Source: an uncultured Bacteroidales bacterium (lineage in GTDB: Bacteria > Bacteroidota > Bacteroidia > Bacteroidales > UBA932). From it: a stretch of DNA of 64,000 nucleotides. Shown here piece after piece: positions 34,088 to 42,700 of this stretch. Each line of letters starts with the position of its first letter. Position 1 is the stretch's first letter. Under the pieces are notes generated by a model. That model saw only the letters and a list, made by a program, of their open reading frames with translations, did no database searches and was not told the DNA's origin. A program made the translations under genes and the position numbers. Location: assembly GCA_900321655.1 (NCBI GenBank), contig ONWU01000006.1, positions 26,944 through 90,943 on the forward strand, written 5' to 3'.

Positions 34088-34161
34088 AATCAGAAAAAAT
34101 AGGAAAATAGTAGCGACAAAATTGCTAACACGCTGATAGCCAGCTGCATAAAACATAATTA

Positions 34162-35457
34162 GTGGTTAGGAACAAATTCATTTCGGGGGTACTTTCAGCC
34201 CTGGTAAGCCTGAATTTCTGCACGTATGCGCACGCGCAGGAGCATTTCAGACTGCATTTTGCCCGTAACGAAAGTGAATTTTTCAACACCCTTCTGGACA
34301 ACGAAAAAACGCTGGATTCTCTCCAAAAATGGGTAAAAAACACAACTCCTGAGAGAATTTTGTCCATTGATGTTTCGGTTTTTGCATCCCCGGAAGGCCC
34401 CAAAGAATTTAATGAAGAGCTCTGTAGAGAAAGAGCAGAGGAATTTAACACCGCTGTCCTCCCCTACTTCAAAGGAGCAGAGGACAAAGTGAACATCCAC
34501 ATAGGAGGAGAGGCCTGGGAAGAGCTCAGGATGCGCGTTGCCAACGACAAAAAATTAAGACCGGAATACATTGAACAGATTCTCGGCATTCTGGACGACA
34601 AGAGCATAGACAACGAAACCCGCAAGCAGCACATTGCCACCCGGATCAGCGAGCACAATTACCGTTTCCTCCTCTGGGAGCATTACAGACTCCTCCGTTA
34701 TTACGACATTTTCATCACCGTCAAGCCGGAGCAGACAGAAAAGGCAATAGAACAAGTAGAACTGGAATCAACGGAGGAAAAACCCGTAAATGAGGTTGAA
34801 ACAGCAGTTGAAGCTCCAGTTATAGAAGAGAAAAAAGAGAAAGTAGAGGAGAGAGAGACAAAGCAGGAGCGGGCTTTTATGGCCATCAGCACCAACCTCC
34901 CCTACGATATCACCTACATCCCCGGTTACGGCATCACCAGCATTCCCAGCTTCACGCTGGAGATTATGCCCGGAAACAGCCGCTGGACGCTGGGAGCAGA
35001 CGTGGAATGGCCTATGTGGCAGCATCCGGAGGCCCACCGGTATTTCCAGATCAATAACATCACCCTCTGGACCAGAAGATATTTCCGCTCCAGGCAGGAG
35101 CCCCGCAAAAAAGGCTGGTATCTGATGGGAAATATCAACGCAGCCCGCTACGGCATTGGCTTTAACGCCAACAAGGGCTGGGAAGGAGAAGGAATAGGCG
35201 CATCGCTCGGAGGAGGATACCGCCTGCCCCTCGGGAAATACTTCTTCCTGGATATGGGCATTGCCGCCGGCGCCTTCTACAGCGCCTACGACCCTTACGT
35301 CTGGGGCAACGACGGCTCCAACTGGTATTACTACGACTACAACGGAAATCCGGAAGCCTTTGTCAGACGCAACCAGCGCCTGTGGTGGGTGGGTCCCACC
35401 CGCGTGTGGCTTTCCATCGGCTTTGATTTCTGGAAAAAAGACAGGAGAACGAAGTGA
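34162..35457 (+). CDS. DUF3575 outer-membrane protein with OmpA-like N-terminal domain
   Basis: A 431-residue exported protein starting at GTG 34162; a signal peptide ends at YAHAQ. Residues about 28-115 (FARNESEF, then SIDVSVFASPEGPKEFNEELCRERAEEF) resemble the OmpA-type peptidoglycan-associated fold. An acidic, Glu/Lys-rich linker (about 195-235) leads into the DUF3575 beta-barrel (STNLPYDITYIPGYG, then GASLGGGYRLPLGKYFFLDM). DUF3575 proteins commonly open Bacteroidales fimbrial operons and may help anchor or assemble the fimbriae. Confidence 0.82.
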   Translation: MVRNKFISGVLSALVSLNFCTYAHAQEHFRLHFARNESEFFNTLLDNEKTLDSLQKWVKNTTPERILSIDVSVFASPEGPKEFNEELCRERAEEFNTAVLPYFKGAEDKVNIHIGGEAWEELRMRVANDKKLRPEYIEQILGILDDKSIDNETRKQHIATRISEHNYRFLLWEHYRLLRYYDIFITVKPEQTEKAIEQVELESTEEKPVNEVETAVEAPVIEEKKEKVEERETKQERAFMAISTNLPYDITYIPGYGITSIPSFTLEIMPGNSRWTLGADVEWPMWQHPEAHRYFQINNITLWTRRYFRSRQEPRKKGWYLMGNINAARYGIGFNANKGWEGEGIGASLGGGYRLPLGKYFFLDMGIAAGAFYSAYDPYVWGNDGSNWYYYDYNGNPEAFVRRNQRLWWVGPTRVWLSIGFDFWKKDRRTK

Positions 35458-36584
35458 TGCAGGGATACAGGCATATTTTTGTTCTTCTGGCCTTCTGCAT
35501 CCAGGCCAGCGCCTGCAGCATCCGTCCGGAGCTGCACCTGCACCAGCCCATCCATACCCAGATTGTTCTGGAAACGGAGGTGAACCTGAACCTGATGTGG
35601 CAGGTGGAATGGGAAACCCGCTGGGAGTTCCCCTGGAACGAGAATGTTCTGGGGCCGCTTGGCTACCAGGAACCCGCCAGCATCAGCGCCCACGTGTACT
35701 CGCTGGACGAAAACGGAAATCACAAGTCTCATTTCACGCAGAATTTCTACGGTACCACGGCCAATATGCCCGTTACCGTAGGAACTTACGACCTCCTTTT
35801 CCACAACAACGATTCCGAGACGCTGCTTTTCAGCTCGGAAAACGAGCTGGGAACCATTCACTGCTCAACGCGCGTGATTTCCAGCGGTCTGAAGGAATCT
35901 CATCAGGTGTTAACCGCCCTGCAAAAGGAAGAGGATACCAAGGCCGAGGAGGAAATGCCCGGCGAGCCGGTAACCCTGATGCCGGACGGACTGTTTGTGC
36001 TGTACGACCAGAACGAGCAGATTAGCGGAAACCTGGAGGACTACGAGTATATCGACGGGAAGTATGTGCTTCGTATCCAGGGAGTTATGAATCCAGCTAC
36101 GTATATTCACCTTTTCCAGATCCATCTTCTTAACAATGAGGGCCGTGTGGCGGGAAGTAATGGCGGGGCTGCCCTGACGGGTGTGGCCGGTGGGGTGGAT
36201 CTGGATACGCGCGTGTCCGCGCGCACGAGTGTGTGCGTGCCTGCGGATGTATATTATGATCGCGCGAGGGAGCTGATGGCCGCCCGCTTTGTGAGTTTTG
36301 GTATTCCGGGATGCAATCCTTATGATGGGGAGAGTCTGGAGACGGCTCCGCAGGGGAATCACTTCCTGGTGATCAATGTTAGCTATTCCAACGGAAACTG
36401 GAAGAATATCCGGGTGGATGTTACCAATGCGCTCCGAGCCCTCCCCCTGGGAGGACTCATAGACCTCACGCTGGATGTGAATGACTTTCCTCCGGAACAG
36501 GGGGATACCGGCGGGGGTGGCGGTTTTGATGCCCTCATTGATGAGTGGGACGAGGAGCAGGGTGAAACGACAATTATATTTTAA
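35457..36584 (+). CDS. DUF5119 lipoprotein of the fimbrial operon
   Basis: A 375-residue lipoprotein (ASAC lipobox) starting at ATG 35457, which overlaps the preceding stop (TGATG). It matches the Bacteroidales DUF5119 family with the start ELHLHQP followed by ETEVNLNLMWQVEWETRWEF. A Gly-rich, acidic C-terminus follows (DTGGGGGFD). Members lie in fimbrial operons; the molecular role is unknown. A 40-base AT-rich gap separates it from the first fimbrillin. Confidence 0.75.
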   Translation: MQGYRHIFVLLAFCIQASACSIRPELHLHQPIHTQIVLETEVNLNLMWQVEWETRWEFPWNENVLGPLGYQEPASISAHVYSLDENGNHKSHFTQNFYGTTANMPVTVGTYDLLFHNNDSETLLFSSENELGTIHCSTRVISSGLKESHQVLTALQKEEDTKAEEEMPGEPVTLMPDGLFVLYDQNEQISGNLEDYEYIDGKYVLRIQGVMNPATYIHLFQIHLLNNEGRVAGSNGGAALTGVAGGVDLDTRVSARTSVCVPADVYYDRARELMAARFVSFGIPGCNPYDGESLETAPQGNHFLVINVSYSNGNWKNIRVDVTNALRALPLGGLIDLTLDVNDFPPEQGDTGGGGGFDALIDEWDEEQGETTIIF

Positions 36585-36624
36585 TTAACCAATAAACAAT
36601 TATTTAATTAACTAACAATTCTTT

Positions 36625-37704
36625 ATGAGTATGAAAAAAGCAGTACTCCTTGCTGCAGCGGCCCTCAGCCTGGTCGCCTGCGGAAAAACCTACCTGGACG
36701 AGCCCGTGGCTCAGAATTCCATCGGTTTCAACACCTGGACTAACAACCTTACCAAAGCCCGTGTACAGGGTTCGAACGAGTTTACTGACGGTGACACCTT
36801 TGCCGTGTATGGTTACAAGTCTATGTCTGACAATACCGGAGCCAACACCGTTTTCAACGGCGTTACAGTCAAGACTACAGATGGCACGACGTGGACCTAC
36901 GATACTCCCCGCTTCTGGGACTCCAATTATGACAAGTACACCTTCTTCGCCGTTTCTCCGGCATCTGCCGTTACCGGCGGAACCGTGGACGCCCAGACCG
37001 GTGAAATTACAAGTGCTTCCTTCACCTTCGACGGAAAAAACAACGATATCCTGGTAGCAGATAAAAAAGAAGTTGTAAAAGGAGATGGTCCTACATTCTT
37101 CAACGGTTTTGCAACTGTTCCGCTTCAATTCAACCACGTTGCTTCTCTGGTAGATATCAAAATAAAGAAAGCGCCCGCATTTCACAGTGCCACCGTTTCC
37201 GTTACCGCATTCAAGCTCTCCAATATCGAGAACAAAGGTGCCTTCTCCGTTAATGATGCCTATACCGATTCTCACCCTGTCGCCACTTGGAGCAGCTTAG
37301 GAACTGGCGAATACCTCCCGGCCGATGGCGTTCTCCCCCTTACCATCGATGAAGACACCAATTTCCCTTCCGAGAATGCAGCGGCATCCTCTGATATTAT
37401 CAAGAGCCTTATTGTTAAGCCCCAGGATTTTGTTGCCTCCAATGGTACCGATCCTCAGAAGATTACGCTTAGCTACAAGATTGCAGTTGGAGATGAATCT
37501 ATAGAGTACAATGATAAAAATCTTTATCTCGCAGATTTTGACGTTGTAGATGATGCAGACCAGAATGATACCAAAATCGGTTCTTGGGAGCCTGGGAAGC
37601 ACTACACCTTATACATTACCATTGGCGCAAACGCCATCAGTTTCAGCGCCAGCATCTCAAACTGGACGCCGGCAGATAACGGTTACCACTATCTCGTAAA
37701 GTAA
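36625..37704 (+). CDS. Fimbrillin-family lipoprotein (probable major subunit)
   Basis: A 359-residue lipoprotein (SLVAC lipobox) with fimbrillin-type features: a TKARVQGSNEFTDGDTFAVYGY segment soon after the signal (Arg for proteolytic maturation is plausible but not proved), FWDSNYDKYTFFAVSP, and the C-terminal WEPGKHYTLYITIG followed by the strand ISFSASISNW. The more AT-rich upstream spacer and the location suggest this is the most strongly expressed subunit. Either ATG 36625 or 36631 may serve as start. Confidence 0.8.
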   Translation: MSMKKAVLLAAAALSLVACGKTYLDEPVAQNSIGFNTWTNNLTKARVQGSNEFTDGDTFAVYGYKSMSDNTGANTVFNGVTVKTTDGTTWTYDTPRFWDSNYDKYTFFAVSPASAVTGGTVDAQTGEITSASFTFDGKNNDILVADKKEVVKGDGPTFFNGFATVPLQFNHVASLVDIKIKKAPAFHSATVSVTAFKLSNIENKGAFSVNDAYTDSHPVATWSSLGTGEYLPADGVLPLTIDEDTNFPSENAAASSDIIKSLIVKPQDFVASNGTDPQKITLSYKIAVGDESIEYNDKNLYLADFDVVDDADQNDTKIGSWEPGKHYTLYITIGANAISFSASISNWTPADNGYHYLVK

Positions 37705-37707
37705 TTG

Positions 37708-38697
37708 ATGACCCGTCGCATCATACTCATAGCAGCCATAGCTTCCAGCGCCCTGCTGACGGCAGGGTGCGCGAAGCTGGACAATCCGGCCCAGGAGCAG
37801 AACTCCATCTGCTTCCAGGCCGGATGCTCCCTGCTACGGGATGATGCCACCAAAGCATACGAACCTCTCACCTCAGAGCAGCAGATGCTCAGTTTCCGGG
37901 TCTACGGCACCAAAACCGTTTCCGGTAACCGCAGCACCGTCTTCCACGGAGAAGAGGTAAAAAACATCTACAGCAACTGGCAGTACAGCCCCATCCGTTT
38001 CTGGGACAGCAGCGCCAGCCGCTACGAATTCCTGGGCATAGCCGGACCTTCCGAATCGGCCATCACCCTGGATCTGGAGAATCCCCTGTCGGCCACGGTA
38101 ACCTACAACCCCACGGAAGCGGAATACGACCTGATGGCCGCCTGCTACTACCGCAGCAGCAACGCCCAGGGCACCCTGGATATGAGCACCCCGGTAGAAC
38201 TCCACTTCGAGCACTTCCTCAGTGCCGTAAACGTGAAAGTAACCAACGACTCCCCCACCCAGGAAATCACCCTCCTGCAGTACGGCTTCCGGAACCTCTG
38301 CACAGAGGCCGAAGTCCGGTTCAGCTTCTCCACCAGCACCCCTCAAGCCCAGTGGCAGGATCTCAGCAGAAAGAAAAACACCACAGACCTCCTTCTGACA
38401 AATGATAAGCCCTCCTGGAATATGATGATCCCCCAGGACCTGAACACCCTCTCCCTGGCTCCCCTTCTGATGATTCAATACAGGGTAGGTCCAGAGGATA
38501 CCGGAGAAATCGTGGAAACCCCCATCCGTCTGAGCAACATCACCACCCTGGGTGGAAATAATATTACCCAGTGGGAAGCCGGAAAGAAGTATACCTATAA
38601 TATACATATCCGCTACGGAGGAGGCATCACCGTACACGTGATAACCACCGAGTGGGATGAAAGAAAAGCCGGAACCCCCGGCCTCATTGTATCGTGA
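37708..38697 (+). CDS. Fimbrillin-family lipoprotein (minor subunit)
   Basis: A 329-residue lipoprotein (LTAGC lipobox) starting at ATG 37708, three bases after the previous stop. It shares with its neighbour the layout of a fimbrillin: the signal, SICFQAG, FRVYGTK, RFWDSSASRYEFLGI, and a C-terminal WEAGKKYTYNIHIRYGG followed by ITVHVITTEWDE. The gene overlaps the next one by four bases (GTGA). It is probably an accessory or adapter subunit of the fimbria. Confidence 0.78.
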   Translation: MTRRIILIAAIASSALLTAGCAKLDNPAQEQNSICFQAGCSLLRDDATKAYEPLTSEQQMLSFRVYGTKTVSGNRSTVFHGEEVKNIYSNWQYSPIRFWDSSASRYEFLGIAGPSESAITLDLENPLSATVTYNPTEAEYDLMAACYYRSSNAQGTLDMSTPVELHFEHFLSAVNVKVTNDSPTQEITLLQYGFRNLCTEAEVRFSFSTSTPQAQWQDLSRKKNTTDLLLTNDKPSWNMMIPQDLNTLSLAPLLMIQYRVGPEDTGEIVETPIRLSNITTLGGNNITQWEAGKKYTYNIHIRYGGGITVHVITTEWDERKAGTPGLIVS

Positions 38698-39719
38698 TTC
38701 TGAGAAAAGCCCATATCGCCCTCCTTCTCTCGCTGTCGATTGTACTCGGCAGCGGATGCCAGCGTAAAGAGCTTCCCGGTGGCGGCAAGATCACCCTCAC
38801 CCTGGTAACGGCAGAGCTGGAAACCAAAGCCATCACGGGAGAGAGCGAGCCAGACCTTTTCATTGCCCTGGCAGGCAGCAACGGCTCCATCCTCGCCACC
38901 TATCCTTCCAAAGAGAACGATACCTACAAGAGCCAATGCAATTCCTCCTCGGCCACGGAAGCCACCATCTCCATAGACAGCCCCGGCCGCGGAACCTATT
39001 CGGTGTTTGTAGTGGCCAACCACTCCTGGCTGACGGATTCCTCCAATCCCAGCCTGAGCGCCAGCCTCACATCGGCCTCAACGCTATCCGAGCTGGAGAA
39101 CCTGATTCTGAGCCGTTCCGCGGTCTTAACCTTTGATACAGAGCATCCTATGCCCCTTTCGGCCCGGGGAACCCTAACCCTTGCCGCCAGCGAAAACGGG
39201 CAGATCAACCTGGAGCTTAAACGCGTCGTAGCCCGCATAAGCCTTTCCTTCAGCAACAAGACGGAAGAGGAATTAACGCTTAAAGACTGCACCATTACCT
39301 TAAAGAAAATGAACCCCCTGAAGGGGTATCTCTTCCCGACCGCCACAGACTACGTGACAAGAGAAGAATCTGACCAGGACGACCTTGTCCTCTGCAATGG
39401 CCGGGACATTACCATCGAGGCCGGAAAAGAGAACGGGACAGAGCCTGTTCTGGTTTTCCCCAGCATAGCGCCTACCCAGAGCGAAGGCGGAAGGATGTAC
39501 CAATGCGACATCCGCTTCCACCTGGGAGATCAGGAGTACAACAACACCAACCTCCCGGTCCAGGACCTGAGCACCTTCGAAAGCATCCTTTCCCTGGAAA
39601 GGAACCAGAGTTTTACCATCCTCACAGAGATAAACAAGAGAGGGTCTGACAAAGACATTTCCTTTAACTTCCGCGTGAGAGGCTGGGAAAAGCTGACGGA
39701 AGAAATAACATTCAATTAG
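38694..39719 (+). CDS. Fimbrillin-like lipoprotein (minor subunit)
   Basis: A 341-residue lipoprotein (GSGC lipobox) that starts at GTG 38694, overlapping the previous stop. The sequence has fimbrial traits: LETKAITGESEPDLFIALAG (TKA-type site), ARISLSFSNKTEEEL, and the end FTILTEINKRGSDKD, then FNFRVRGWEKL. Similar genes between fimbrillin and DUF4906 genes in Bacteroidales encode anchor or tip-proximal subunits. The assignment to a position in the fibre is an inference. Confidence 0.7.
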   Translation: MILRKAHIALLLSLSIVLGSGCQRKELPGGGKITLTLVTAELETKAITGESEPDLFIALAGSNGSILATYPSKENDTYKSQCNSSSATEATISIDSPGRGTYSVFVVANHSWLTDSSNPSLSASLTSASTLSELENLILSRSAVLTFDTEHPMPLSARGTLTLAASENGQINLELKRVVARISLSFSNKTEEELTLKDCTITLKKMNPLKGYLFPTATDYVTREESDQDDLVLCNGRDITIEAGKENGTEPVLVFPSIAPTQSEGGRMYQCDIRFHLGDQEYNNTNLPVQDLSTFESILSLERNQSFTILTEINKRGSDKDISFNFRVRGWEKLTEEITFN

Positions 39720-39722
39720 ACT

Positions 39723-42700
39723 ATGAAAAAACTGGCAGGCATATTCCTTATGGCACTTCTAACCCTGGCATCCTGTACCAGGGCAATGGAAGAGACCATT
39801 CCGGGAGGAGACTTCGAGTGCTACCCGGAAGGAACGCCTGTAACCCTTAAACTGGGCTTTGGAACGCCCGATTTCCTGGATGTCAATATTGGGACCAAGG
39901 CCGAAGCATCGGCCGCAGACGAGTCCCGCGTGAAGGAACTGTACGTCCTTCTGTTCGACGAGGACGGCAACAAGTTCTACGGACGAAACTTCTCCTATGC
40001 CCAGAAAATCTCCAGCCTTCCCACCCTTATCAATGATACGGACAACGACGGCTGGTACGTGGAAACCGACGAGGCGGGCGTAACCACCCGGGGCGTGGTG
40101 AAACTCTCCACCGTTTCCAAACCGGGCTGCACCCTGGTGGTACTGGCCAACGTATCCAATACCATCAGCCACATCGGCACTTCTACAAAGGTGGTGGACT
40201 TCCTCTCCGGCATCCGCACGCTGGAGCAGCTGAAGGAAGCCAAAGTATCCCTGGAACAGGACATCGTTACCCGAAGCGACCTCTTCCTGATGATGGGAAC
40301 GATGGAGGACGTCAATACGGGCTCCCTCACCTGGGGCACCCTGCCGGAGGATTACAAGGACAACCAGATCCTCCTTGAGACCCTGGATGCCAAGATCAAG
40401 TTCCGCATCAAATACAATACGGATAACATAGACCCCCAGAGGTCTTATTCACGCTACTGGAAGGTACACAATGTGCCTACCAGCTGCCACCTCTTCGAGC
40501 CGTCTTCCGGGCCGCTTCAAGCATCGTCTTCCGAGGGGTTCTTTACCACGGAAGAAGCATTCTTTGACGGAACCGAAACGGATGATGGCGGCACCTGGGA
40601 AGTCTTTACCTTCTATATGCTGGAGAACTTCCAGACGGGTTCCGGTGCCCAGTTCTACCACGACCGGGAAAAGCAGGAGAAAAAGGACGTTGAAGGAGAA
40701 GGCGGATATGTAGAGAACGGAGACTGGATCTATGCTCCCTCCAAAGGAACCTATGTGTGGTTTGATATGGTTCTGGGCCTTACCAAGGAGGGTGTTGACA
40801 ACATCGTAGGAGAGAACCAGGTGGCACAGGCTATCACCTCCAAGGCAGAATTCACGGTACACCTCGGAGATTTTTCCCGTAACGGGGTGAACGACTATAC
40901 CGTAAAGCGCAATCACTGGTATACCTATGATATTACCATAGAGAATACCAAAAGCATCTACGTAGAGGTCAATTCCGAGACGGAAAACCAGCCCGGACAG
41001 GAAGGGTCCCTTCTTCTGGTGGCGGAAGGCATCGTCAACTGCGACGCCCACTACGAGTACCACGACCTGGTTTTCAACTATACGGAGGATTATCTGGACG
41101 AAGGGATCTCCTGGTATATCAAGACCCCCTTCAGCACGGGTGGAGAAGGAGAATGCCAGGACTATCTGTGGGTAAAGTTTGCCGTAAACGACCTTGTCGG
41201 AGGTGTCTATACCGATAACCGCAAAGCATACCCCACCAGTACCGGACCGGGATGGGTGGCCTACGACCCGGCCTGGACGCCCGGGAGCGATGCTTCCCGC
41301 CCTGCCTTGATGGATGTGAAGCAGCTGGTGAAATACATCGTAAACGAAACCCGGAAAGAAAAAAACAATCCGGGGAGCAGCGATTACAGGGACGGTGTTA
41401 TCCACGTAACGGCCTATGTAGACGAGTATTACTACGAGTACGACCCCCGGGAATACCAGCCCGCAACGGTGGAGGAGCTTTCCCAGATTCCGGCCCCCAA
41501 TCCGGAGCTGTGGCGCCAGTTTGTAAACCAGCCGCCCCGGGAGCTGCACATCCTTTCCGAAACCCAGTACAGCAAAGACCGCAAGAGCGACGTCATCCAC
41601 GCCAACAACTCCATTATCCAGCAGTCCATCCAGACTTTCTACAATATTTATTCGCCGGACCTGCATTCCATCTGGGGAACGGAGCATCTGGACGAAATGG
41701 AGTATCGTACCCGCTATGGAAAGGACAACTCGCAAATCCAGTGGCCCTGGTGGCCCTCGGCCGAAGAGGTAGGCTTTACCCGCAACATCTCCGGGAAGAT
41801 TGAGAATGCAGAAAACGGGCGCCTCAACACCTCTGTCATCTGGGGCCTGAATACGGGGACGCAGCTTTCCTGGGACAAATTCCTGGATTATAACGTAACC
41901 AACAACACGCCGGAACTCCAATATGACAGGGAACAGTCCGAGAATGACTTTGCCTTTATGGCCTATTCCTGCCTGACGCGCAACCGGGACAACAACTTCA
42001 ACGGAGTCATAGACCCGGAAGAGATCCGCTGGTACATTGCCTCCATCGACCAACTGGTAGGAATGTGGGTGGGGAATGAATCCCTCACTCCTTCGGCCCG
42101 CCTGTATCACCCGATGGACGCCTCCAATACCTCTGACGGAACGCAGTGGCGCTCCTGGGTTATCTCCAGCACGGGTAAATCGATTGAGGATCCCAATATC
42201 ATCCGTGCCGAGGAAGGCTGTACCAAGTCTGACTACAGCTTCTACAACTGGGCGGTCTATAACGGAGGGAAGTTCGGGACGAATGAGCGCAACAAGGTTT
42301 CTTCCATCCGCTGCGTGCGCAATATCGGCACATACCAGGACGAAGGCGTGATCAAGGACATCAGCTACGCCCCTTACGAGAGGATGGTGGATGAATACTA
42401 CGAGATTCCCGCCGGCACAGACAGCAATGGCAAGGCCCTTCCCAACGCCGATGGCACCTACACCATCCGCTTCTCCCGCCTGAATCCCGCCTCCATCCGC
42501 GAATTCACGGCGGAAGACCTTCCCTATCACGACGAGTTCTCCATCCACAACGATGTCTATCAGGAACTGGTGGCACAAAATCCTTCCGAGTACCGCTACG
42601 CCGACGGCGCCTTGCCGGCCAGGTATCCGGAAGAGACCGGTGCCATCCTGGACGAAGAGGTGATGAACAACGCCATCACCTCTCAGGGGCACAATTACTA

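Larger units (their letters stand above)
33798..34161. promoter_or_regulatory. AT-rich divergent control region of the fimbrial locus
   Basis: 364 bases with no credible gene. It holds -7 boxes on both strands (33814-33821 and 34080-34087). The 7-base word GTTTCAA occurs at 33917-33923 and 33956-33962, with its inverse TTGAAAC between them (33932-33938); the outer copies are 39 bases apart. The word TGAATCA occurs three times (33834, 34003, 34086). No long flanking inverted repeats typical of an invertible promoter were found. Confidence 0.6.

Noticed and set aside
33798-34161. Invertible (phase-variable) promoter of the fimbrial locus
   Set aside because: No long inverted repeats flank a promoter and no nearby recombinase was found.
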